Part shown: positions 27,161 to 34,683 of the stretch, piece after piece
Layout: each line of letters opens with the position of its first letter
Position numbering within the stretch: position 1 is the stretch's first letter
Origin: Maribacter flavus
GTDB lineage: Bacteria > Bacteroidota > Bacteroidia > Flavobacteriales > Flavobacteriaceae
DNA: 64,000 bases
Reading direction: 5' to 3'
Assembly (NCBI RefSeq): GCF_008386635.1
Contig: NZ_VUOE01000001.1
Span: 1,426,001-1,490,000 of the forward strand
Notes under the pieces: generated by a model
What the model saw: the letters and a program-made list of their open reading frames with translations, nothing else
Database searches by the model: none
Told to the model about the DNA's origin: nothing
Program-made: the position numbers and the translations under genes

Positions 27161-28501
27161 ATGAGCGACCTAGTATTTTGGCAGTGGGGATTGATTCTAG
27201 TATCTAGTTTGGTACTGTTTCTTCTTTCCCCATACGCAAAAGATACCAATCAGTTTTTTAATGCGGTTCAAAAAAGGGGCACGCCCAATACCATGGTCCT
27301 TATGGGCAGTTTGATCATCTCATGGATTTTTGCCAAAAGCATAACCAATGCCGCTAACCTAGGTTTGGAATTTGGTATCGTTGGTGGGATTGCCTATGCG
27401 GGTTACTATGTGTCCTTTGCCGTTGCAGGTTTCGTAATATACCAAATGAGGGTAAAAGCAAATTATACCAGTATCCATCATTTCTTGACCTCCAAATTTG
27501 GAAAAAGAGCGGTGTCCCTGTTTTCTATGTTGATCGCTATTCGATTGTTCAATGAAGTTTGGAGCAATACCATGGTCGTTGGGTCCTATTTTGGGGAAGC
27601 TGGGTCGAGTCCGTATTACTGGAGTATCCTGATTTTTACCTTGCTAACATTGGCTTATGTAATCAAGGGTGGCATGAGCAGTTCCATTTTTACCGATGTC
27701 GTACAAATGGCCTTGTTCACCCTATTACTAGGGATAATACTTCTTACCGTATACGGACCTAAGACCGATTTTACGGTAAAGGACACGGTCAGTTCAGGTA
27801 TATGGTCCTTTGAAACGGGACTAAACCTATTGTTCGCCGCTATAATTCAATCCTTTAGTTATCCCTTTCACGATCCCGTGCTCACGGACAGGGGGTTTAT
27901 AAGCAGCCCTAAAACTACCTTGAAAAGCTTTTTAGGGGCCAGTGTAACCGGTGCTATATGCATTGTGCTGTTTAGCGTTATTGGTGTTTATGCCCAGTCC
28001 CAAGGAATTGTAGGGCAAGCTGCCGTTGAGGTTGGAAAGGCCTTTGGTATTGTAACACTATTAATCATCAATTTCATTATGATTACCTCAGCAGCCTCCA
28101 CCTTGGATTCTACCTTTTCTTCCTTCTCAAAACTGATTGCCGTAGACCTAAAACTCGGAAAAACGCTTAGTATTGGAAGGTGGTCAATGGTTTTTATCGC
28201 CTTTTTGGGTACGATACCCGTTTTTTTGGATGCCAAAATTTTATCGGCTACCACCATAAGCGGCACCATGGTCATAGGATTGACGCCCGTATTTATCTTT
28301 TGGAAAGGAAAGGCCCCTAAAATTAGTTTTCACCTGAGCGTTATCTGCGGATTGCTTTTTGGTTTATTGCTTGTTTTTCAACGCTTCCCCCAGCAATTAA
28401 TTTTAACGGAAGGGAAATATGCCGATTTGCTTTGGATCAACGTCTGGGGCATTCTTTGTTGCACACTTTTATATTTTATACCCTCATGGATCAAAAAATA
28501 A
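27161..28501 (+). CDS. sodium:solute symporter (SSS family)
   Basis: 446-residue inner-membrane protein with about 12-13 hydrophobic segments. SITNAANLGLEFGIVGGIAY and the later KGGMSSSIFTDVVQMALF segment are typical of SSS transporters; NFIMITSAASTLDSTFSS matches the TM8 Na2-site region with paired Ser residues. Directly downstream of SusCD, it is likely the inner-membrane step of the same uptake route. Its 3' end overlaps the next gene by 16 bases. Confidence 0.88.
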   Translation: MSDLVFWQWGLILVSSLVLFLLSPYAKDTNQFFNAVQKRGTPNTMVLMGSLIISWIFAKSITNAANLGLEFGIVGGIAYAGYYVSFAVAGFVIYQMRVKANYTSIHHFLTSKFGKRAVSLFSMLIAIRLFNEVWSNTMVVGSYFGEAGSSPYYWSILIFTLLTLAYVIKGGMSSSIFTDVVQMALFTLLLGIILLTVYGPKTDFTVKDTVSSGIWSFETGLNLLFAAIIQSFSYPFHDPVLTDRGFISSPKTTLKSFLGASVTGAICIVLFSVIGVYAQSQGIVGQAAVEVGKAFGIVTLLIINFIMITSAASTLDSTFSSFSKLIAVDLKLGKTLSIGRWSMVFIAFLGTIPVFLDAKILSATTISGTMVIGLTPVFIFWKGKAPKISFHLSVICGLLFGLLLVFQRFPQQLILTEGKYADLLWINVWGILCCTLLYFIPSWIKK

Positions 28502-29694
28502 GGGACATAGGAACCAAAGAAGGCAAACTACTGCTGTTTGGCGGCGTTTATAGCAACCTACAAGCCTTGGAAAAATTGATTTCAATAGCCAAAAAAGAAG
28601 GTATACCCCCACAGAACTGTATATGTACGGGTGACATTACGGGATACTGTGCCCAACCCGAAGAAACGGTACAAGCCTTCAAAAATTGGGAGGCTTTGAG
28701 TATTGCCGGTAATGTAGAACTACAGCTGGCCAACGACAGTGAGGACTGCGGTTGCGATTTTAAGGCAGGTGGACGCTGTGACAGTTTTTCCAAAATGTGG
28801 TTTCCATATACAAAAATGAAGTTGTCCGAAGAATCCCTGAAATGGATCGGCAAGATACCCGAAAATATTAGCTTTGAATATGCGGGTAAAAAAGTAACGG
28901 TAGTCCACGGCAATTATGGCGATGTTTCAGAATTCATATTTAAATCCAACGCACAGGAAAGTAAGGAAAGGTGTTTTGAAGCCACCAACAGTCAAGTGAT
29001 AATTGCAGGACATTGTGGGCTTCCTTTTCATCAAAGCATAAAAGGAAAATTATGGATTAATCCCGGGGTTATAGGGATGCCCGCGAATGATGGCACCCCA
29101 AGGGTTTGGTATGTTCTTATGGAGGATATTGATGGTACTATGTCTTTCTCCCATGAATCCTTTGAATATGATTTCCAGACCGCTCAACGGCTTATGTATC
29201 AAAACCATTTGCCAGAGGAATATGCGGACACCTTAGCATCCGGAATATGGGATAATATGGAAATTCTTCCGGAAATAGAGAAAATGGGACAAGGAATTCC
29301 CATTTCATTTACTATCGATTTAAATAAACAAAACATTCAATCCAAAACACAGCATAAAATGGCAGACTCGTATTATGACCCAAAAGATTTAAGAAAGTTT
29401 GGTAAAATAACCGAATGGAGCGAAGAACTGGGAACCAAGTTCTTTGATTACTATGGAAAGGTATTTGAAGAAGGGGCCTTGAGCGCAAGGGAAAAATCCC
29501 TGATTGCACTGGCCGTTTCCCATGTCGTAAAATGTCCCTATTGTATAGATGCCTATACCAAGGACGGATTACAAAAAGGGATAACCAAGGAGGAAATGAT
29601 GGAAGCCGTACATGTTGGAGCAGCTATAGAAAGTGGTGCTACCTTGGTGCATGGAGTGCAAATGATGAACAAATACAACAAGTTGTCGATGTAA
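28486..29694 (+). CDS. degenerate metallophosphoesterase fused to AhpD/CMD-like peroxidase domain (arsenosugar cluster)
   Basis: 402 aa from ATG 28486. Residues 1-280 are a calcineurin-like phosphoesterase fold of the arsenosugar-cluster type: GGVYSNLQALE where active enzymes have GDxHxN, GDITGY, GNVE instead of GNHD, and GHCGLPF instead of GHTH. Several metal ligands are thus replaced. Residues 292-402, beginning with an internal Met (MADSYYDPKDLRKFGK), are a carboxymuconolactone decarboxylase/AhpD-like domain with redox pair CPYC and AVHVGAAI. Elsewhere the two halves are, as I recall, separate neighbouring genes; here no stop divides them. ATG 29359 could also be an internal start. Confidence 0.82.
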   Translation: MDQKIRDIGTKEGKLLLFGGVYSNLQALEKLISIAKKEGIPPQNCICTGDITGYCAQPEETVQAFKNWEALSIAGNVELQLANDSEDCGCDFKAGGRCDSFSKMWFPYTKMKLSEESLKWIGKIPENISFEYAGKKVTVVHGNYGDVSEFIFKSNAQESKERCFEATNSQVIIAGHCGLPFHQSIKGKLWINPGVIGMPANDGTPRVWYVLMEDIDGTMSFSHESFEYDFQTAQRLMYQNHLPEEYADTLASGIWDNMEILPEIEKMGQGIPISFTIDLNKQNIQSKTQHKMADSYYDPKDLRKFGKITEWSEELGTKFFDYYGKVFEEGALSAREKSLIALAVSHVVKCPYCIDAYTKDGLQKGITKEEMMEAVHVGAAIESGATLVHGVQMMNKYNKLSM

Positions 29695-29717
29695 TCCCCT
29701 GTCCACCAAAGGGGGAA
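29695..29717 (+). repeat. small palindromic element in the operon, possible attenuator
   Basis: TCCCC (29695-29699) and GGGGA (29712-29716) directly after the stop codon. It resembles the stronger element at 30884-30900 (shared CCCCT...CCaAAgGgGgGAA), suggesting two copies of one intergenic palindrome family. The short stem and lack of a T-run make full termination unlikely. Confidence 0.4.
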
Positions 29718-29816
29718 GTATTGATACAAAACCTACTAAAAAATACTTATTTGGGATTGAGCATTATTATGTGGACAATCCTGAATACTTGATACTAAAT
29801 ACTAATTTCTAAAGAA

Positions 29817-30872
29817 ATGGCTACAAAATCATTAAAAGCTACAGGAAACGAACTGGCGCAGAACAATCGCCAACTGGAAATCCTTAACGGAGGTATTTTT
29901 GCCGATGGGGAACTCCCCTATTTTAAGGATAAAATCGATCAAATTGGTCAGTTTCCTCTACGCCCCAAGAAATTGGAAATACTGCAGATCAATGTTGGAT
30001 ATATGTGTAACCAGGTCTGTGAGCACTGCCATGTGGATGCAGGTCCGGACCGCAAGGAAATCATGACACGCGAGACCATGCAACAATGTTTGGAAGTGAT
30101 TAAAAATACGGGGGCACATACGTTGGATTTAACAGGTGGCGCGCCTGAAATGAATCCTGATTTCAGGTGGTTTGTAGAGGAGGCCGCAAAAGCAGGAATC
30201 AAGGATTTTATTGTACGTTCCAATTTGACGATTATTAGGGCCAACAAAAAATATCATGACCTGCCCGATTTCTTTAAAAAGCACAATGTACACGTCATTT
30301 CCTCCATGCCGCACTGGACCCGCGGAAAAACGGATAAACAACGCGGGGACGGTGTTTTTGATAAATCGATAAAAGCGCTTCAGGAGTTGAACGAACGAGG
30401 CTATGGGATGCCAGATAGTGACTTGCGCTTGGACTTGGTCTATAATCCATCCGGAGCCTACCTGCCAGGAGACCAGGCCGCCATGGAGAAGGACTTTAAA
30501 AAAGCGCTGAAAGAGGACTTTGGTATTCAGTTCCATAATCTATTTGCTATCACCAATCTTCCTATCGCCCGATTTTTGGATTATTTGATTGCTTCGGAAA
30601 ACTATGAGGATTATATGTACGCCCTTGTAGAGGCTTACAATCCCGTTGCGGTGACCAATGTTATGTGTAGGAACACCATATCCGTAAGTTGGGACGGTTG
30701 GTTGTATGACTGCGATTTTAACCAAATGTTGGATTTAAAGGTAGCCAGTAAAATCAAACACATTAAGGATTATAATGAAGATATTCTTAACGATAGAAAC
30801 ATCATCATTTCCCAACACTGTTATGGCTGTACGGCCGGTGCCGGTAGTAGCTGTCAGGGAACTGTGGCTTAA
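29817..30872 (+). CDS. arsS: ArsS-like radical SAM protein (arsenosugar biosynthesis)
   Basis: 351 aa. Radical SAM 4Fe-4S ligands are C64, C68 and C71 (CNQVCEHC). LDLTGGAPEMNPDFRWF, KTDKQRGDGVFDKSI, LDLVYNPSGAYLPGDQAA and ITNLPIARFL are family blocks of the ArsS/TIGR04167 group. The C-terminal Cys-rich tail CYGCTAGAGSSC carries Cys where some members have selenocysteine. ArsS adds the 5'-deoxyadenosyl group of S-adenosylmethionine to dimethylated arsenic, the first step toward arsenosugars. The segment SSMPHWTRG differs from the SLPCY form I remember in other ArsS proteins. No arsM lies in this window. Confidence 0.84.
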   Translation: MATKSLKATGNELAQNNRQLEILNGGIFADGELPYFKDKIDQIGQFPLRPKKLEILQINVGYMCNQVCEHCHVDAGPDRKEIMTRETMQQCLEVIKNTGAHTLDLTGGAPEMNPDFRWFVEEAAKAGIKDFIVRSNLTIIRANKKYHDLPDFFKKHNVHVISSMPHWTRGKTDKQRGDGVFDKSIKALQELNERGYGMPDSDLRLDLVYNPSGAYLPGDQAAMEKDFKKALKEDFGIQFHNLFAITNLPIARFLDYLIASENYEDYMYALVEAYNPVAVTNVMCRNTISVSWDGWLYDCDFNQMLDLKVASKIKHIKDYNEDILNDRNIIISQHCYGCTAGAGSSCQGTVA

Positions 30873-30883
30873 GCCTCCCCTAA

Positions 30884-30908
30884 CCCCTCCAAAGGAGGGG
30901 AATTTTTA
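30884..30908 (+). terminator. terminator of the arsenosugar-type operon
   Basis: Stem CCCCTCC-AAA-GGAGGGG (30884-30900) followed by AATTTTTATT, 11 bases after the arsS stop. Confidence 0.7.
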
Positions 30909-30980
30909 TTCTACTTTGGTGGTATCAGACATGAACTATGTCATGGAACACGTTGTTAATCCTTAAAAGTGTACACATAA

Positions 30981-30998
30981 ACCGACCAAGTGGTCGGT
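30981..30998. promoter_or_regulatory. putative TetR operator upstream of tetR, distal site
   Basis: Near-perfect inverted repeat ACCGACCAAGTGGTCGGT (8-base arms, 2-base centre). It matches 15/18 with the operator at 21500 and 14/18 with 31108. Flanking AAA/TTTT would also allow a hairpin, but the operon already ends at 30884-30908, so an operator is favoured. Confidence 0.6.
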
Positions 30999-31107
30999 TT
31001 TCATTTTCAGAAAAGTAGTAATTCATCGGGATTTTGAACTTTCGCCGATTTTTTTCTTCATCATATCCAAAGAATCGAATTTCTCCAAGTATCGATCGGT
31101 TCTTTGT

Positions 31108-31125
31108 ACAGACCAAACGGTCGGA
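31108..31125. promoter_or_regulatory. putative TetR operator overlapping the tetR start region
   Basis: ACAGACCAAACGGTCGGA, 14/18 identical to the site at 30981. It ends at or just before the candidate tetR start codons, where repressor would block initiation. It is not followed by a T-run. Confidence 0.55.
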
Positions 31126-31145
31126 TGAACCCAAATCTTGAAATC

Positions 31146-31763
31146 ATGGACAAAACATTAAAACGCATGGCTACCATGCACCGAATGCAAACTGCTGGAT
31201 TAGAACTTTTTTATGCAAATGGATATTATGCTACCAGTGTTGACGACATCTTAAATAAACTCTCGCTTTCCAAAGGGGCCTTTTATTATCATTTTGAATC
31301 CAAAGAGGACTTTTTTGTTCAAATCATACAGAATTTACTTTCTAGAAAAGTATATAGTTGCCTTATAGAGCCCATAGAAGGTTTTAGCAACCCACTGCAA
31401 TCCATCAATTCATGTTTTGAAGAAGCTCTTGAAACGGCCGTTCACAATGAGATGGACTTTGGCTGCGTCCTCAATAACTTCCTTACGGAATTTCGCGGTA
31501 GGAACGAGGTAATTATGAAGCATTTAAACGAAATCCTATCCATATGGGAGGTAAATTTGGTCTCTACCCTTCAAAAAGGAAAGTTCAACGGTCATATTGA
31601 CCGGCATGTGGATTGTGAAGCCGCAGCTACGTATTTGATGAGTTCTTATTTTGGTATAAGAACATTGATGGTAGGCGCAGCACCTAGTGCCAGAAAATAC
31701 CGTTTTATGAGTCAATTGAAAATGTACTTAAAAACATTGGAGCCTAAGAAGGTAGCGGTTTAG
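31146..31763 (+). CDS. TetR-family transcriptional regulator
   Basis: 205 aa from ATG 31146; ATG 31125 would add seven residues, and the TTG at 31104 is unlikely because an operator covers it. The N-terminal helix-turn-helix is TAGLELFYANGYYATSVDDIL, then LSLSKGAFYYHFESKEDFF, the canonical TetR pattern. The C-terminal ligand domain resembles the AcrR/TetR_C_6 type. Three matching palindromes, one upstream of the arsenosugar-type operon and two upstream of this gene, make it the likely autoregulated repressor of that operon. It converges with the GT9 gene, overlapping by 4 bases. Confidence 0.88.
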   Translation: MDKTLKRMATMHRMQTAGLELFYANGYYATSVDDILNKLSLSKGAFYYHFESKEDFFVQIIQNLLSRKVYSCLIEPIEGFSNPLQSINSCFEEALETAVHNEMDFGCVLNNFLTEFRGRNEVIMKHLNEILSIWEVNLVSTLQKGKFNGHIDRHVDCEAAATYLMSSYFGIRTLMVGAAPSARKYRFMSQLKMYLKTLEPKKVAV

Positions 31764-32809
31764 ACCTTTTCAAGTATTTGTAGGGCTCTCGTAACTATTT
31801 GTTCAGGTGCTAGTGTTTCCATTACCAGTTCGTAGCCTGGCGGGATTTTATTTCCATACACGGAGGTAGGTATCAACGGATATTTTTTTCTATCTGAAGT
31901 GATTTGATTTTCTTCCGGTTGGCCAAAGGGCACAAAACCTGCGACAGGGTGTGTTACCCCCCAAAGTGTAATAACGGGAACCCCATACATGGCAGCCAGA
32001 TGCCCGTTACCGCTGTCCATGGAAATCATTACATCCAAGTTACTGATGAGTTCCAGCTCTTCTTTAAATGATATTTTTCCTGCGGCGGAAATACAATTGG
32101 CAAATTTTCCTTCCCAACCCTCCAAAATTGTCCGTTCGTTTTGACCGCCTCCAAAAAGGACAATTTTTACATCCTCAATGGCACTTAAATCGGCTATTAA
32201 GGTCTCCATAAAATCGAGCGGATAGATTTTACCCGGGAATGCGGCAAAGGGTGCGATACCGATTACCTTTTTTGCATCGGAAAAAACATCACAGGCAAAT
32301 TCAGTGGTAATGTTTCGGCTCTTTAGAACATGGTCATTGTTTATGGGGAAGTGAAAGCCGAGCCTCTCAAAAACCGATTGATAGCGTTGATACATCGGTT
32401 TTAGGGGCTTTAATTCCTTGTTTTTTCCCGATGTCAATTCCCTTTTCTCCTTTCTAACCTTATCCAGCTGCTCAAATGGTATTCCAGAAAACCTAAAAAA
32501 AACTTTTAGTACATTACTCCGCAGGACATTGTGTATATCGGCCACGGCATCCACATCCAAACTTTTTAATTGTTTAAAAAGTTTCCAGAGTCCTAAAACT
32601 CCTTTGTGTGCTCCTTTCACATCGGCAATGAAAACTTTTATATTGGGAATTTCAGAAACAATGGGCGCAAAAAATGGTTTGGTAAGGAAGGTGATTTTTA
32701 CATCGGGGTATTTTTCGGTCAAAGCAAGAAGTACAGGAACCGTCATGGCTACATCACCCATGGCTGATAGCCTGATCACCAGCATATGACGTATCTTACT
32801 TTTGGCCAC
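31760..32809 (-). CDS. glycosyltransferase family 9 (heptosyltransferase-like)
   Basis: 349 aa, GT-B fold. The N-terminus HMLVIRLSAMGDVAMTVPVL and the C-terminal SMDSGNGHLAAMYGVPVITLWG block are the GT9 signatures of LPS-core ADP-heptose:LPS transferases. The usual start in relatives, a few residues before LVIRLSAMGD, supports GTG 32809 (14-base overlap with the upstream gene). ATG 32785 is the alternative. It pairs with DUF4254, as in many Flavobacteriia. Confidence 0.88.
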   Translation of the reverse strand: MAKSKIRHMLVIRLSAMGDVAMTVPVLLALTEKYPDVKITFLTKPFFAPIVSEIPNIKVFIADVKGAHKGVLGLWKLFKQLKSLDVDAVADIHNVLRSNVLKVFFRFSGIPFEQLDKVRKEKRELTSGKNKELKPLKPMYQRYQSVFERLGFHFPINNDHVLKSRNITTEFACDVFSDAKKVIGIAPFAAFPGKIYPLDFMETLIADLSAIEDVKIVLFGGGQNERTILEGWEGKFANCISAAGKISFKEELELISNLDVMISMDSGNGHLAAMYGVPVITLWGVTHPVAGFVPFGQPEENQITSDRKKYPLIPTSVYGNKIPPGYELVMETLAPEQIVTRALQILEKV

Positions 32810-33398
32810 GTAGGATGGGATTTAGTTCCTCATCATTGTACATCTTCATCTGCTTGTACACTTTCATGTATTTGTTGCCTTCCTCTATATCTTTCAATAA
32901 CTGGTCTATGGCCGTGGAAAGATCTCTGCGCTGCTCCAAAAGAATGTCCAATTTCTCCTGACACTTTTTTAGATGTTCCTGGGATGCATCCTTCCTGTTC
33001 ACCTCCTCCTGCATGTGGTAAATTTTCAAGGCGAGAATGGAGAGCCTGTCCACGGCCCAAGCAGGACTTTCTGTATTGATCGTGGCGTTTTGCTTAATTT
33101 CTACTGAGCGGTATTTATCTAGGAAATAACTGTCAATGTATTCAACAAGGTCCGTTCTGTCCTGATTGCTGGCATCGATTTTTCGCTTTAGATCCAAAGC
33201 TTGGAGCGGTTCTATTTGTGGGTTACGGATGATATCCTCATAATGCCATTGTACGGTATCGATCCAATTCTTTCGGTACAGCAAATGTGCTATATCGTTT
33301 TTTGGATAAGGATTATCAAAGACCTGATACACATCGTCCTTTTCATGATACTTCTCAATACTTTCCTCGAATACCTTTATGGCAAAGTCACTGAACAT
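32796..33398 (-). CDS. DUF4254 protein
   Basis: 200 aa, highly charged and mostly alpha-helical with no membrane segment or signal peptide. HLLYRKNWIDTVQWHYEDIIRNP and the helical ALKIYHMQEEVNR stretch are what I recognise of DUF4254. It is linked to GT9 genes in Bacteroidota and overlaps this one. Its function is unknown; a part in LPS core assembly is guessed from the neighbour only. A -7 box TATCTTTG lies just upstream. Confidence 0.8.
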   Translation of the reverse strand: MFSDFAIKVFEESIEKYHEKDDVYQVFDNPYPKNDIAHLLYRKNWIDTVQWHYEDIIRNPQIEPLQALDLKRKIDASNQDRTDLVEYIDSYFLDKYRSVEIKQNATINTESPAWAVDRLSILALKIYHMQEEVNRKDASQEHLKKCQEKLDILLEQRRDLSTAIDQLLKDIEEGNKYMKVYKQMKMYNDEELNPILRGQK

Positions 33399-33412
33399 AA
33401 TTGAATTTTTGA

Positions 33413-33420
33413 CAAAGATA
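33413..33420 (-). promoter_or_regulatory. -7 promoter box for the DUF4254-GT9 pair
   Basis: TATCTTTG on the minus strand, 14 bases before ATG 33398; no TTTG at the expected -33 spacing. Confidence 0.4.
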
Positions 33421-33427
33421 CCTTATA

Positions 33428-34366
33428 TCAGGAAATCAGAAGCCTACCCAAAAAAAATGAAATAGGAATTAAGAAGCTGGCTATAAGAAAGATCTCCCTG
33501 AATTTTTCGCGCTTAATGGATTGCACATAATTTGTAATCAAAATAACCGATGGGAAGAACGTAATTAACAAAGCATAGTTGTCCTTTGAAAGGACCAAAA
33601 GGTTTACCAACAAACCCAACACAAAGGATTGTACTACCAACCTGATCATGATGATCCGTCCAACTCCCGCCTTTCCCAATTTTAAGAAGGCCCAAATAAC
33701 GAGTACCAAATTCGTTAAAATGTACAAACCGATTTTTACGCTTGACCCTAAATCAAAAGCAAACATGTTCTTAAAGTCTATATGAAATCTATAATGTTCC
33801 TGAAGCCAATCCAAGCGTTCAAAAACTGATAAAAAACCACCCAGTATTAAAACGAAACAAACTACCGAGGAAAGAATTACGAGCCAGTTTCTTAGGTTTT
33901 TAGGCTCATAGATAAATATGGCCGAAAGCACCAGGGCCAAATAGACTATAGCCCATTCATAAAAAAGACTACCGATCAATATCCATAAACTTGCATCAAA
34001 AATCTTCAGTTTAATGTTCTTAAGGGATTTGATGCTAAGGATTCGACGCATGGCCAAAAGCAAAAAAAAGTTGCAAAATATGGCGTTAGAATCCCCTAGG
34101 GTATTGGGGAAGAGCATTAGCAATAAGGTAAAAAACAGGATGGCATACGAATTATTCTTCGTTAGCTTGTTGCGTTTTACTATGAAATCTATAATGAAAA
34201 CGCTGAATATCAAGACGGCCAATACGATAATTTCCTTAATCGGTTGTAAGGTGGCTATATCCCGATTTAGTATAAAAAATAGCGTAATAGGATACAACAA
34301 AAAGATAAAACTGAACAGAATGACAAAGTTTACCGGTTTTGTTTTACCAAAAATGCTTGAAATCAT
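33428..34366 (-). CDS. polytopic membrane protein, DUF6427-like
   Basis: 312 aa with about nine hydrophobic segments across its length (for example VILFSFIFLLYPITLFFIL, WLVILSSVVCFVLILGGFL) and short loops. Recognised only as an uncharacterised Flavobacteriia family. It is divergent from the DUF6341 gene, sharing a 41-base promoter region. No catalytic motif is visible. Confidence 0.7.
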   Translation of the reverse strand: MISSIFGKTKPVNFVILFSFIFLLYPITLFFILNRDIATLQPIKEIIVLAVLIFSVFIIDFIVKRNKLTKNNSYAILFFTLLLMLFPNTLGDSNAIFCNFFLLLAMRRILSIKSLKNIKLKIFDASLWILIGSLFYEWAIVYLALVLSAIFIYEPKNLRNWLVILSSVVCFVLILGGFLSVFERLDWLQEHYRFHIDFKNMFAFDLGSSVKIGLYILTNLVLVIWAFLKLGKAGVGRIIMIRLVVQSFVLGLLVNLLVLSKDNYALLITFFPSVILITNYVQSIKREKFREIFLIASFLIPISFFLGRLLIS

Positions 34367-34378
34367 GGATGATTTTTA

Positions 34379-34386
34379 TACTTTTG
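34379..34386 (+). promoter_or_regulatory. -7 promoter box TACTTTTG for the DUF6341 gene
   Basis: Exact TAnnTTTG match 21 bases before ATG 34408; a TTG at 34357 stands near the -33 position. Confidence 0.45.
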
Positions 34387-34407
34387 CCCTGTAAATATAG
34401 GAATAAG

Positions 34408-34629
34408 ATGAAGTCATTTTTTTACGGTATCGAGGATTTGTTCGTCAATGTACTTTTTGCACCAATGGATGCTTTGCGATTTATGGAAAGCTGGACACTA
34501 TCCAATATTTTGAACTGGATATTTATGTTAATAGGTTTTGTAGCATTTGTGTATTGGATGTTGGAGCTGAAAAAGTTCAACGATAACGGTGAAGAGGATA
34601 AGTCGATTTCTTCCCACTCGTACCTATAA
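34408..34629 (+). CDS. small single-span membrane protein, DUF6341-like
   Basis: 73 aa from ATG 34408. A polar N-terminus (MKSFFYGIEDLFVNVLFAPMDALR), one membrane helix (about residues 37-53, LNWIFMLIGFVAFVYWM) and an acidic C-terminal tail. It is widespread near purD in Flavobacteriia as I recall. Function unknown. It shares a bidirectional terminator with purD. Confidence 0.72.
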   Translation: MKSFFYGIEDLFVNVLFAPMDALRFMESWTLSNILNWIFMLIGFVAFVYWMLELKKFNDNGEEDKSISSHSYL

Positions 34630-34645
34630 AGATCAACACTTAAAA

Positions 34646-34680
34646 AAAACGGCATTTTCCAATTTGGAAAATGCCGTTTT
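34646..34680. terminator. bidirectional terminator between DUF6341 and purD
   Basis: Perfect 16-base arms (AAAACGGCATTTTCCA and its complement) with T-runs on both strands, between two converging genes. Confidence 0.85.
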
Positions 34681-34683
34681 TCT

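Noticed and set aside
30820..30872. Selenocysteine (in-frame TGA) in the arsS tail
   Set aside because: The tail codons are Cys and the frame ends in TAA; no in-frame TGA and no SECIS-like context is needed.
30981..30998. Palindrome read as the terminator of arsS
   Set aside because: A stronger hairpin with a T-run already lies at 30884-30908, and the 18-mer recurs at two places that are not 3' ends of genes. The terminator reading is kept only as a secondary possibility.
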